Shown: positions 24,211 through 33,324 of the stretch, in pieces | Numbering within the stretch: position 1 is the stretch's first letter | Layout of the letters: each line of letters starts with the position of its first letter | Assembly (NCBI GenBank): GCA_016721765.1 | Contig: JADKHO010000004.1 | Span: forward strand, 868,001-932,000 | Reading direction: 5' to 3' | From: Bacteroidota bacterium | Lineage (GTDB): Bacteria; Bacteroidota; Bacteroidia; UBA4408 | Length of the DNA: 64,000 bases | Notes under the pieces: generated by a model | What the model saw: the letters and a program-made list of their open reading frames with translations, nothing else | Database searches by the model: none | What the model was told of the DNA's origin: nothing | Made by a program: the position numbers and the translations under genes

Positions 24211-26627
24211 TAAAGAACAGTTCCACCATTAAGGAAGAATTTGATTTAAGCCTGTTTCTTTTTATAACAAAAAAGAGCCTGAGCTGGGCTTTAGTATTTT
24301 TTGTCCTTTCGATAATCAGTGCTTTTCTTTTTGTTCGTTATTCAACTGAGGTATACCAAACCTCTACAGTAATTCAAATAAATCAGGAAAATACTGCCAG
24401 TCAGGTATTAAACGTTGCCAATCCGATTGAAATTCAGGAAAAAATTGAAAGCAAAATAGAACTCATGCGTTCAAAGGTATTTTTAACCCGAGCGCTTTCT
24501 AAATTGCCCTTACGCGTTTCCTATTACAATAAAGGTACTTTCAAAACTTACGAAAACTATGTTTCAAGTGGCTATACCATAGAGGTAAATGTGAAAAACG
24601 GCGAGGTTTACGGAAGACCCTTTTTTATTGATTTTATAAATTATAACGAAGCCGAAGTCGCTTATTTCAGCAACCTTACCGGCGAAAAAATAAAACAAGT
24701 ATTTCGAACCAATGTTTGGAATAAATTGGAAGACATCGATTTTAAAATTAAGATTTTGGATTTTAAAAAGGTACTTTCAAATAAAAGCACTGTTAAGAAT
24801 ATTGAACAGTATTTTGTAGTGAATAATCCGGATAACCTTTCGGCATTATACTCCCCTTCCTTAAATATTCGTATGCTCAGTTCTGAGGCAAATACAATTA
24901 AGATAACCGTTAAAGATAATAATCCTCGAAAGTGTACTGATATTGCGAATATAATAGCAGAGGAATTTTTAGTTTATGATGTAGAACGAAAAGCAGAAAG
25001 TTCGAATAAGATCTTAAATTTTATCAACAGTCAATTAAACGCCGTATACGAGCAATTAAGCACTGCCGAAAATAAAATTCAAGAATTTAAACTTGAAAAT
25101 AAATTAACAAATCCGGAGCAGTTTTCGAATACTTATACTGCCGAGATGAATGATTTCGCTAAAGAAACAATTGATTTAAATTTTGACAAAAGTGTCATCA
25201 ATGAAGTAGCAAAAAGCATCAGCGCAAGCAAAAATCCGGATGTATATAACTTGCTCGCAATATTAGCAGGCACACCGTATGCCAATACCTTTGCATACCT
25301 AATTAATCCGCTCGAAGTACTTTTATCAAAAAAAGAAATGGAGTTGTATCATGCAACTATCAACAATCAGCAGATTAAAATTATTGACGATCAAATTGAG
25401 GAAAAGCGGAAGCAATTATACGATGGAATTAAAACCATTCAGGAAAAACTCAATCGTAAGGAAGTAAGCTTAAATGACCGTATTCAGGAAACCGAAAAGA
25501 AGTTTATAAATCTACCTACTAAAGAAATTGAATACGCTCGCCTAAATCGATTGTATTCGATCAACGAGAAGTTTTACACCTTGCTTTTGGATAAAAAAGC
25601 AGAATATTCTATCTCTAATGCAGGCTATGTTTCACAAAATGTGATACTCGAAAATGCTGCAACTCCGGGTGTTCCGGTTTCCCCGAATAGCAATATGATT
25701 TTAATAATATCCGTAATACTAGCTACGCTTTCATCGTTGATATTAATTATTGTTCGCTATGTTACTCATAATAATGTAACCTCCACTGCCGATATTGTAA
25801 AGTATACCGATGCCGGAATTTTAGGATTAATACCTAAATACAAAAAAGAAGTTCCAATATCACAGCTCTTGGTGGATCAAAATCCTAAGTCGAGTATAGC
25901 CGAAGCATTTCGTTCTGTTCGAACCAATATGCAGTTTATCTCTGATTCACTCGGTCCAAAAGTAATTTCGATTACCTCTTCCATTTCTGGGGAAGGGAAA
26001 ACTTTTGTTTCAATTAATTTAGGAGGTATTATTGCTTACGCAGGAAAAAAAGTCATCATTATCGACTTAGATATGCGTAAACCGAAAATTCACATTGGTT
26101 TTAATGCTTCTAATGAAAGGGGTATGAGTACCATCTTAATAGGAAAAACAGACATTAAAGATTGTATTCAACATAGTTCCTTAAAAAATTTGGATTTTAT
26201 TACAGCGGGTCCAATTCCTCCCAATCCATCCGAGTTAATTTTAACCAAGAAAATGGAGGAAATCATTGAGGAATTAAAGAAATCTTATGATGCTGTAATT
26301 ATCGATAATCCTCCGGTGGGTATTGTTTCGGATGGATTAAACAATTTAAAAAGAGCTGATTATCCTATTTTCATTTTTAGGTCCAATTATTCGAAACGTT
26401 TCTTCTTCGAAAATGTGAACAATATTATTAAGGAACATAATATTAAAAACTTATCGATTATTTTAAATGGTGTAGACTCTATTCATCCAGGTTACGGATA
26501 TGGATATGGTTATGGTTATGGCTACGGCTATGGGTATTACGATGATGATTCCAGAGCCAAAGCTAAGCCTTGGTACAAGAAAATTTTTAAACGTAAAAGC
26601 AACGCAGCGTATGGCTACCGTTATTGA
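24207..26627 (+). CDS. Polysaccharide co-polymerase / BY-type tyrosine kinase, Wzc-like
   Basis: The 806-residue protein has a Wzz domain between two membrane segments (about residues 26-45 and 500-520), a coiled coil near residues 260-300, and a C-terminal bacterial tyrosine kinase domain. Kinase motifs are Walker A SGEGKT near residue 594, Walker A' IIIDLDMRKPK near 619 and Walker B VIIDNPP near 698. The last 45 residues are Tyr-rich: eight Gly-Tyr pairs and then five further Tyr, the autophosphorylation cluster. The start is GTG at 24207. It controls chain length and export together with the Wza-like protein; the phosphatase at 19681 is a likely partner. Confidence 0.94.
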   Translation: MIKNSSTIKEEFDLSLFLFITKKSLSWALVFFVLSIISAFLFVRYSTEVYQTSTVIQINQENTASQVLNVANPIEIQEKIESKIELMRSKVFLTRALSKLPLRVSYYNKGTFKTYENYVSSGYTIEVNVKNGEVYGRPFFIDFINYNEAEVAYFSNLTGEKIKQVFRTNVWNKLEDIDFKIKILDFKKVLSNKSTVKNIEQYFVVNNPDNLSALYSPSLNIRMLSSEANTIKITVKDNNPRKCTDIANIIAEEFLVYDVERKAESSNKILNFINSQLNAVYEQLSTAENKIQEFKLENKLTNPEQFSNTYTAEMNDFAKETIDLNFDKSVINEVAKSISASKNPDVYNLLAILAGTPYANTFAYLINPLEVLLSKKEMELYHATINNQQIKIIDDQIEEKRKQLYDGIKTIQEKLNRKEVSLNDRIQETEKKFINLPTKEIEYARLNRLYSINEKFYTLLLDKKAEYSISNAGYVSQNVILENAATPGVPVSPNSNMILIISVILATLSSLILIIVRYVTHNNVTSTADIVKYTDAGILGLIPKYKKEVPISQLLVDQNPKSSIAEAFRSVRTNMQFISDSLGPKVISITSSISGEGKTFVSINLGGIIAYAGKKVIIIDLDMRKPKIHIGFNASNERGMSTILIGKTDIKDCIQHSSLKNLDFITAGPIPPNPSELILTKKMEEIIEELKKSYDAVIIDNPPVGIVSDGLNNLKRADYPIFIFRSNYSKRFFFENVNNIIKEHNIKNLSIILNGVDSIHPGYGYGYGYGYGYGYGYYDDDSRAKAKPWYKKIFKRKSNAAYGYRY
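26490..26540 (+). repeat. Gly-Tyr codon repeat in the kinase tail
   Basis: Eight consecutive GGN-TAY codon pairs encode alternating Gly-Tyr at residues 762-777 of the Wzc-like kinase. The six-base units differ only at third positions. Such a repeat could change in copy number by slippage in steps of two residues without breaking the frame. Confidence 0.85.
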
Positions 26628-27156
26628 GACCGGATTTAGTGGGTTACTAGTGATTCAACCTCAAGTATTTGAGGATGAACGTGGATATTTTTATGAGAGT
26701 TATAATCGCGAAACGTACCGTAAACTTGGTGTGGATGTAGATTTTGTGCAAGACAATCAGTCCTTATCAAATACCGGTGTTTTACGGGGCTTGCATTTTC
26801 AGAATCCACCTTATGAACAAGGTAAACTGGTGCGCGTTATAAAGGGGGCTGTATTGGATGTTACATTAGATATCCGAAAAAATTCTCCCACTTATGGAAA
26901 GCACTTTGCAATTGAGTTGACCGAAAAAAATAAAACAGTTTTATATGTACCACCCGGTTTTGCGCACGGTTTTGTAACGCTTGAGGATCAAACTTTGTTC
27001 TTTTATAAATGTACCAATTATTACAATAAAGCAGCTGAAGGCGCAGTACTTTGGAATGATCCTGCCTTGGGTATTGATTGGAAAATAAGTAATCCTCAGC
27101 TTTCTGAAAAAGATAAAGTTGCCAGCAGTTTCAATGAATTTAAGAGTATGTTCTAA
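26611..27156 (+). CDS. rfbC: dTDP-4-dehydrorhamnose 3,5-epimerase
   Basis: RfbC (EC 5.1.3.13) converts dTDP-4-keto-6-deoxy-glucose to the rhamnose precursor. The 181-residue cupin protein shows FEDERGYFYESYN near residue 20, VLRGLHFQNPP with the catalytic His62, VIKGAVLDVTLDIRKNSPTYG, and YVPPGFAHGFVTL. The start at 26611 overlaps the last 17 bases of the kinase gene. Longer upstream starts lie in the kinase's Gly-Tyr repeat in another frame and are not credible. No rfbA, rfbB or rfbD is in the window, so the other steps must be encoded elsewhere. Confidence 0.95.
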   Translation: MATVIETGFSGLLVIQPQVFEDERGYFYESYNRETYRKLGVDVDFVQDNQSLSNTGVLRGLHFQNPPYEQGKLVRVIKGAVLDVTLDIRKNSPTYGKHFAIELTEKNKTVLYVPPGFAHGFVTLEDQTLFFYKCTNYYNKAAEGAVLWNDPALGIDWKISNPQLSEKDKVASSFNEFKSMF

Positions 27157-27195
27157 GCAAAAAATAGTACCTTGCATTCCTTTTTATTATCACTA

Positions 27196-28278
27196 ATGTT
27201 AGCTTCATCACATTCGACTTTAATTTATAGTACGTTTTTTATTGTCGCACTTGTTTTTTCAATACTCATAAATCGGTTATTTCTTAAGTTCTCGAAGAAT
27301 TTAGGAATGCGGAATATTGATGAAACGATTGTGCGGTGGGAAACCAAATCTAAACCTGCTTTCGGAGGTATTTCTTTTTACATTATTTTTTTACTTTCCA
27401 TTTCTGTTTATTCTATTTTTTCGGATGATAAAACAATCTTTCACAAGCAGCAGTTTTTAGGGGTACTTCTTGCCACATCCTTAGGATTTATTGTGGGCTT
27501 AGCGGATGATGCATATAATACCCGACCTTACCTTAAATTTTTAGCCCAAGTACTTTGTGGAATTATCCTCATCGCAAGTGGCACCTACATCACCCTATTC
27601 ACAAACAATTACCTCAATTATGCCTTAACCATTCTTTGGGTTGTTGGCATCATGAACTCAATTAATATGTTGGACAATATGGATGCTATCACTTCTTTAG
27701 TATCCATTTTCATTCTTATTTCTGCACTATTTGTGGTTTATTCTATTGGTAAGGTTGATAGTATTAATTTCATTATGATTATTGGCGTGCTCTCTTCCAT
27801 ACTTGGATTTCTATTCTACAATTGGCATCCATCTAAAATATATATGGGCGATACGGGAAGTCAGTTTTTGGGTGTTTTATTGTCGGCAATGGGAATTACC
27901 TATTTTTGGAATACACCATTTAATGAAGGCTTTTTATCACCCAGCAAACAATTAATTTTAACCGCTATTATTTTTATTATTCCAATTGTTGACACAACAA
28001 CCGTTGTAATTAATCGCTTGGCCAAAGGAAAATCGCCATTTGTTGGTGGTAGAGATCACACCACACATCATTTATCCTATATGGGCTTAAGTGATCGCAA
28101 AGTTGCTTTATTGCTTGGGTCCATCGCTTTGCTTTCTTTTTTGATGAGCATTTATATAGTAACTGAATCCAATTGGACAACCACAAAAGTTGTATTTTTT
28201 GGAGTTTATTTCCTAACCATTTTTGGGTTACTTTACAGTACCACCCGAAAAAACAAACCAGAAGAAAAGAGCAAATAA
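27196..28278 (+). CDS. Polyprenyl-phosphate N-acetylhexosamine 1-phosphate transferase, WecA/MraY family
   Basis: This integral membrane protein has about ten hydrophobic segments. Family motifs are GLADDAYNTRPYLKF near residue 100, MNSINMLDNMDAI near residue 155, YMGDTGSQFLG near residue 215 and the cytoplasmic GGRDHTTHHLSYMGLS loop near residue 285, which carry the catalytic Asp and His residues. It transfers a sugar phosphate from UDP-sugar to undecaprenyl phosphate and would start the polysaccharide repeat of this cluster. ATG 27196 was preferred over TTG 27172. Confidence 0.9.
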   Translation: MLASSHSTLIYSTFFIVALVFSILINRLFLKFSKNLGMRNIDETIVRWETKSKPAFGGISFYIIFLLSISVYSIFSDDKTIFHKQQFLGVLLATSLGFIVGLADDAYNTRPYLKFLAQVLCGIILIASGTYITLFTNNYLNYALTILWVVGIMNSINMLDNMDAITSLVSIFILISALFVVYSIGKVDSINFIMIIGVLSSILGFLFYNWHPSKIYMGDTGSQFLGVLLSAMGITYFWNTPFNEGFLSPSKQLILTAIIFIIPIVDTTTVVINRLAKGKSPFVGGRDHTTHHLSYMGLSDRKVALLLGSIALLSFLMSIYIVTESNWTTTKVVFFGVYFLTIFGLLYSTTRKNKPEEKSK

Positions 28279-28306
28279 AGTTCGCATCTTTTCAATTCAA
28301 TTTAAA

Positions 28307-29338
28307 ATGAAAAAACATCTTATCTCTTCCGTTTTTGTTATTGCACTATTTATAGCACTTATGCTTTTCACCTTTGCAAAAAAATTCAGCGTGGATGAAA
28401 AATTCGCCGACGATTTCAGAAACGGATACCAGGTATTTGCTTTGGACCTTCCGTTAAACCTCGAATTTGCAGGCGAAAAAGTTCCAATGAATAATTTTGA
28501 TGTGCGCGAAAGTCTCGATCGTGAATTACTTGTATGTACATATTTTCAGTCTCAAACCTTACTGGTTCATAAGCGCGCCAATCGTTGGTTTCCGATTATT
28601 GAACCCATATTAAAGAAAAACGGTGTTCCCGATGACTTCAAATATTTGGCAGTTATCGAGAGCAATCTTTCCAATGTAATTTCACCTGCCGGAGCCACCG
28701 GATATTGGCAAATTTTGGAAGCAACCGGAAAAAAATTAAACCTCGAAATTACCGAAGAAGTGGATGAGCGCTACAATGTCGAAAAATCAACTGAAGCGGC
28801 TTGTCGTTATTTAAAAGAAGCCTATCAAACCCTTGGCAATTGGACACTTGCAGCAGCTTCGTACAACATGGGAATTGAAGGAATTTCGAAACAAGTTCAA
28901 AATCAAAAACAAACAAATTATTACAATTTATTATTAAACCAAGAAACAGCGCGCTACATTTTCCGCATTTTATCTGCAAAAGAAATTTTACTACACCCAA
29001 AAAACTACGGTTACAATTTTCGTAAACGAGATGTTTATTCTTTTATTCCAACATCTCGTTTAACGGTAGATTCAAGTATTACCAGTTTAACCGATTTTGC
29101 ATTGGGACAAGGAGTGAATTACAAAATTCTTAAAATATTTAACCCTTGGTTAAGGAAAAATTACCTCTCCAATAAAGCAAAGAAAAGCTACACCATTTTA
29201 TTGCCTAAAAATGGCTATACCGATTACGATTATATTGAAAAACATTTTTCAGAAGACAATATTTACTCTGCCGAAGATACGCTACGTTTTTACAACAGCA
29301 ACGCACATTCGATTGATACCAATTCCATAAAAAATTAA
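28307..29338 (+). CDS. Lytic transglycosylase, MltD-like
   Basis: The protein has an N-terminal membrane segment or uncleaved signal (residues 5-24) and an SLT domain with catalytic Glu118 in LAVIESNLSNVISPAG, followed by ATGYWQILEATGKKL and AAASYNMG. The C-terminal part (IPTSRLTVDSSI onward) resembles the linker and LysM-like region of MltD homologues but is short. It cleaves peptidoglycan between MurNAc and GlcNAc in the periplasm. ATG 28307 was chosen; a longer frame from 28223 overlaps the preceding gene in another frame. Confidence 0.9.
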   Translation: MKKHLISSVFVIALFIALMLFTFAKKFSVDEKFADDFRNGYQVFALDLPLNLEFAGEKVPMNNFDVRESLDRELLVCTYFQSQTLLVHKRANRWFPIIEPILKKNGVPDDFKYLAVIESNLSNVISPAGATGYWQILEATGKKLNLEITEEVDERYNVEKSTEAACRYLKEAYQTLGNWTLAAASYNMGIEGISKQVQNQKQTNYYNLLLNQETARYIFRILSAKEILLHPKNYGYNFRKRDVYSFIPTSRLTVDSSITSLTDFALGQGVNYKILKIFNPWLRKNYLSNKAKKSYTILLPKNGYTDYDYIEKHFSEDNIYSAEDTLRFYNSNAHSIDTNSIKN

Positions 29339-29345
29339 TCCTGTT

Positions 29346-32225
29346 ATGGCAAAATCAACTAACGAAATGCAGGAAACAGATAGTCTTGAAGTAATTGGAG
29401 CGCGGGTACACAATTTAAAAAATTTGGACGTTAGCATTCCAAGAAATAAATTAGTTGTTATTACAGGGCTCAGTGGCAGCGGTAAATCATCGCTTGCTTT
29501 TGATACCATTTATGCAGAAGGCCAACGCCGTTACATCGAGAGTTTCTCCATTTATGCTCGCCAGTTTCTCGGCAATTTGGAACGACCCGATGTGGATAAA
29601 ATTACAGGACTTAGCCCCGTAATTTCGATTGAACAAAAAACAACGAATAAGAATCCACGCTCTACTGTGGGTACCATTACTGAGGTGTATGATTTTATGC
29701 GATTGCTTTATGCGCGTACAGCAGATGCTTTCTCTTACGTTACCGGAGAAAAAATGGTGCGTTATTCCGATGATCAAATTATTAATCTCATCCTCCAAAA
29801 TTTTAGCGGAAAAAAAATAGCGGTTCTTGCTCCTGTTGTGCGAGGTAGAAAAGGCCATTACCGTGAATTATTTGAAAATACCTTAAAGCAAGGCTACTTG
29901 CGTGCCCGCATTGATGGAACTTTGCAGGAACTAAAAGTACGCATGCAATTGGATCGCTATAAAACACACAATATCGAAATTGTGATTGACCGTATTGAGG
30001 TGGATGCTGAGGCACGACAGCGTGTTGCTGATGCTTTAAAACTTGCCATGAAACTCGGTAAAAATGCAATCATGGTGATGGATTTGCAATCTGAAGAGGT
30101 GCGGCATTACAGTAGAATGCTGATGTGCCCAACTTCCGGCATTTCTTATGATGACCCTGCACCAAATTTATTTTCGTTCAACTCTCCTTTTGGTGCTTGT
30201 CCTAAATGCAATGGACTTGGTTTTGTTTCTGAGATTGACATTCAAAAAATAATTCCGAATCCGAAATTAACCATCAAAAAAGGTGGAATTGTTCCTTTAG
30301 GCGAATACAAAAATTCTTGGATATTTAGTCAAATCGAGTCGCTCGGCGATAAGTACGGTTTTGATATAAATACGCCCATTGATGAAATCTCGGAGGATGC
30401 CATTAATACCATTTTATACGGCAGCGATGAAATTTTAAAATCTCATCAGGATAAAAAAAGTGAAAGCTCAAGAGTTTCCAGCTATTCGATGAATTTTGAA
30501 GGCATTATTAATTTTATCGTGCGACAGCAGGAAGAACTCAGCTCAAAAGCAGTAGATAAATGGATTGATGCGTTTATGAATAAAATATCCTGCCCTAAAT
30601 GTCATGGCGCAAGGTTAAAAGAAGAATCGCTTCATTTTAAGATTAACGATAAGAACATTGCCGAATTAGCAAATAAAAGCATCACAGAATTAAAGGCTTG
30701 GTTCGAAAATATTGAAGCGTATTATTCCGATAGAAATCAATTAATCGCCACTGAAATTCTAAAAGAAATTAGAACACGAATTAATTTTTTACTGAACGTA
30801 GGGTTAGATTATTTAACCTTGAATAGAAGTTCTCAATCGCTCTCGGGTGGTGAAGCACAGCGTATTCGATTAGCCACACAAATTGGTTCTCAGCTGGTGG
30901 GAGTATTGTATATTTTAGATGAGCCCAGCATTGGCTTGCATCAAAGAGATAATCAAAAATTGATAAAAGCATTGCAAGATTTACGTGATGTTGGAAATTC
31001 AGTTATTGTGGTGGAACATGACAAGGAAATGATTTTATGTGCTGATTATGTATTAGATATTGGACCTAAAGCCGGAATACATGGTGGACATGTTGTAGCG
31101 GCCGGAACGCCAAAAGAAATTCTTGCTTCAAATTCAATAACCGCTCAATATTTGAAAGGGCAAAAATCAATTGCCATTCCTGCTTTCCGCAGAAAGGGAA
31201 CCGGAGAAGCGCTTGTTTTAAAAGGAGCACGGGGAAATAATTTAAAGGATGTTTCTGTTTCGTTTCCACTCGGAAAATTAATTTGTATAACAGGAGTTTC
31301 AGGCAGTGGAAAATCAACATTGATTAACGAAACACTTTATCCAATTTTAAATCAGCATTTTTATCGTTCGCATAAAAAGCCATTAGCCTACTCAAAAATT
31401 GAAGGCTTAAAACACATCGATAAAGTAATTGAAATTGATCAATCCCCAATTGGTCGCACTCCGCGTAGTAATCCTGCAACCTATACCAATGTTTTTGCCG
31501 ACATCCGAAATTTATATGCAGAATTACCGGAAGCAAAAATACGCGGATACAAAGCTGGTCGATTTTCATTTAATGTAAAAGGCGGGCGATGTGAAACCTG
31601 CCAAGGAGGTGGGGTGAAAACCATCGAAATGAATTTTCTTCCGGATGTGTATGTGCAATGTGAAACATGCTCCGGAAAACGCTATAATCGCGAAACACTA
31701 GAAGTTCGTTACAAAGGCAAATCCATTAGCGATGTGTTAAATATGACGATCGAAGATGCAGTTGAATTTTTTGAAAACATACCGAGCATCTTGCAAAAAA
31801 TTAAAACATTAAAAGAAGTTGGATTAGGATATATTACACTTGGCCAACAATCTACAACGCTTAGTGGTGGAGAAGCACAGCGTATTAAATTAGCTGCCGA
31901 ACTATCAAAACGCGATACCGGAAATACGTTTTATATTTTAGACGAACCCTCTACAGGATTGCATTTTGAGGATATCCGAATTTTATTGGATGTGCTGTAT
32001 CGATTTATTGACAACGGAAGTACTGTTTTAATAATTGAGCACAACTTGGATATTATTAAAGTTGCCGACCATATAATTGATTTAGGTATGGAAGGTGGTG
32101 AACGCGGTGGAGAAAAAATTTGTGAAGGAACTCCTGAAGAAATTATCAAAAATAAAAATAGCTTTACAGCGCATTATCTTAAATTAGAAATGCAAAATCA
32201 ATATGAAATAGAAAATAAAAAATAA
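29346..32225 (+). CDS. uvrA: Excinuclease ABC subunit A
   Basis: UvrA recognises damaged DNA in nucleotide excision repair. The 959-residue protein has two ATP-binding cassettes: Walker A GLSGSGKSS near residue 40 and GVSGSGKST near residue 650, and two LSGGEAQR signatures with following ILDEPS Walker B segments. Zinc-binding Cys pairs are visible in CPKCNGLGF, CPKCHGARL and CETCQGGG...CETCSGK. Length is normal and no break is seen. It starts 7 bases after the transglycosylase gene. Confidence 0.98.
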   Translation: MAKSTNEMQETDSLEVIGARVHNLKNLDVSIPRNKLVVITGLSGSGKSSLAFDTIYAEGQRRYIESFSIYARQFLGNLERPDVDKITGLSPVISIEQKTTNKNPRSTVGTITEVYDFMRLLYARTADAFSYVTGEKMVRYSDDQIINLILQNFSGKKIAVLAPVVRGRKGHYRELFENTLKQGYLRARIDGTLQELKVRMQLDRYKTHNIEIVIDRIEVDAEARQRVADALKLAMKLGKNAIMVMDLQSEEVRHYSRMLMCPTSGISYDDPAPNLFSFNSPFGACPKCNGLGFVSEIDIQKIIPNPKLTIKKGGIVPLGEYKNSWIFSQIESLGDKYGFDINTPIDEISEDAINTILYGSDEILKSHQDKKSESSRVSSYSMNFEGIINFIVRQQEELSSKAVDKWIDAFMNKISCPKCHGARLKEESLHFKINDKNIAELANKSITELKAWFENIEAYYSDRNQLIATEILKEIRTRINFLLNVGLDYLTLNRSSQSLSGGEAQRIRLATQIGSQLVGVLYILDEPSIGLHQRDNQKLIKALQDLRDVGNSVIVVEHDKEMILCADYVLDIGPKAGIHGGHVVAAGTPKEILASNSITAQYLKGQKSIAIPAFRRKGTGEALVLKGARGNNLKDVSVSFPLGKLICITGVSGSGKSTLINETLYPILNQHFYRSHKKPLAYSKIEGLKHIDKVIEIDQSPIGRTPRSNPATYTNVFADIRNLYAELPEAKIRGYKAGRFSFNVKGGRCETCQGGGVKTIEMNFLPDVYVQCETCSGKRYNRETLEVRYKGKSISDVLNMTIEDAVEFFENIPSILQKIKTLKEVGLGYITLGQQSTTLSGGEAQRIKLAAELSKRDTGNTFYILDEPSTGLHFEDIRILLDVLYRFIDNGSTVLIIEHNLDIIKVADHIIDLGMEGGERGGEKICEGTPEEIIKNKNSFTAHYLKLEMQNQYEIENKK

Positions 32226-32230
32226 AAAAT

Positions 32231-32941
32231 ATGATGTCAAACAGCGAAGAAAAAATTAGAAAAGCATTTGAAAACAGAGATTGGAATGAAATAAAAGTAC
32301 AAGACTCTTGGCAAATTTTTAAGATTATGGCCGAGTTTGTGGAAGCCTTTGAGAAGCTAGGAAAAATTGGGCCATGCGTTTCGATATTCGGCTCAGCCCG
32401 CACAAAACCAAATAATCCTTACTATGAATTAGCAGAAGAAATTGCAAAGAAAGTTACAGAACAAGGTTACGGTGTTATTACAGGAGGTGGGCCCGGAATT
32501 ATGGAGGCAGCAAATAAGGGAGCACGTTCAGGAGGCGGACGTTCAGTTGGTTTAAATATAGAATTACCTTTTGAACAATATTCTAATCCCTATATCGATA
32601 CAGATAAGTTAATTAATTTTGACTATTTCTTTGTGCGCAAAGTAATGTTTATGAAATATGCACAAGGCTTTATTGTACTACCCGGAGGGATGGGAACATT
32701 GGACGAAATGTTTGAAGCGATAACTTTAATTCAAACTCAAAAAATTGGTAGATTTCCAATAATTTTGGTAGGAAAAAGTTACTGGGGAGGCTTATTAGAT
32801 TGGATAAAAACCACCATGCTAACTGCAAAAAATATTAACCCCGATGATTTAAACCTGATTACACTGGTTGACAATGCAGATGACGCAGTAAAAGAAATAA
32901 ATCGTTTTTATTCCAAATATTTACTTAAACCAAATTTTTAG
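32231..32941 (+). CDS. LOG family protein (cytokinin riboside 5'-monophosphate phosphoribohydrolase-like)
   Basis: This is a Rossmann-fold nucleosidase of the LOG/TIGR00730 group. The motifs GVITGGGPGIMEAANKGA near residue 85 and LPGGMGTLDEMFEA near residue 152 (PGGxGTxxE) carry the phosphoribohydrolase active site. The family releases nucleobases from nucleoside monophosphates; the physiological substrate in Bacteroidota is unknown. It follows uvrA by 5 bases and ends in a strong terminator. Confidence 0.92.
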   Translation: MMSNSEEKIRKAFENRDWNEIKVQDSWQIFKIMAEFVEAFEKLGKIGPCVSIFGSARTKPNNPYYELAEEIAKKVTEQGYGVITGGGPGIMEAANKGARSGGGRSVGLNIELPFEQYSNPYIDTDKLINFDYFFVRKVMFMKYAQGFIVLPGGMGTLDEMFEAITLIQTQKIGRFPIILVGKSYWGGLLDWIKTTMLTAKNINPDDLNLITLVDNADDAVKEINRFYSKYLLKPNF

Positions 32942-32962
32942 AGAATACACCAGTATTAAAAA

Positions 32963-32993
32963 AAAGCAGCAAGAGGATTGCTGCTTTTTTTTT
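32963..32993 (+). terminator. Intrinsic terminator after the LOG gene
   Basis: A perfect 10-base stem (arms 32963-32972 and 32978-32987, loop of 5) is followed by a run of T and preceded by a run of A. It closes the uvrA/LOG transcription unit. Confidence 0.88.
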
Positions 32994-33324
32994 ACCTCCC
33001 TCAAAAAAATAATCCCAATTTGGATATTTGTTGATTAATTAATTTTGTAATTCAAAATCCTTCCTTGATTCACATTTTCATTTTAGAACAAAATCTGCTG
33101 AAACTCCTTATAAATTAAGGGGTACAGAAGTTCTACATGAATCATTTCAAAATAAAAAACAGAATCTGCCTTTTAACATTTTTGTGTTTATAACTAAGCA
33201 CTCCATCACTAGCCTTTGGAGTGAAAAAAAATTATTTTTGTTACGATAGCTTATTGTGTCGTGTGGCAAGGTGTAGCATTGGCAACCGATACCTAAATTA
33301 TCGTACTAAACTAATCCTAAGGCT
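32994..33324. other. Intergenic region, about 330 bases without a gene
   Basis: No open frame of note is present. A 7-base inverted repeat (33199-33205 with 33217-33223, CACTCCA/TGGAGTG) is followed by a run of A. A second pair, TACGATA at 33242-33248 and TATCGTA at 33299-33305, is 50 bases apart. The region presumably holds the promoter of the SPOR-protein gene at 33325, but no TAnnTTTG element is clear. Confidence 0.5.

Noticed and set aside
26500..26610. Longer N-terminus for rfbC starting in the kinase repeat
   Set aside because: The extra residues are a Met-rich translation of the Gly-Tyr repeat in another frame and are absent from the family.
29346..32225. Long open frames on the opposite strand within uvrA, ade and other genes
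   Set aside because: They lie in antisense to clearly conserved coding sequences and have no recognisable domains or start signals.
33199..33305. Riboswitch or attenuator formed by two inverted repeats
   Set aside because: The arms are only 7 bases, one pair is 50 bases apart, and no known riboswitch core can be recognised.
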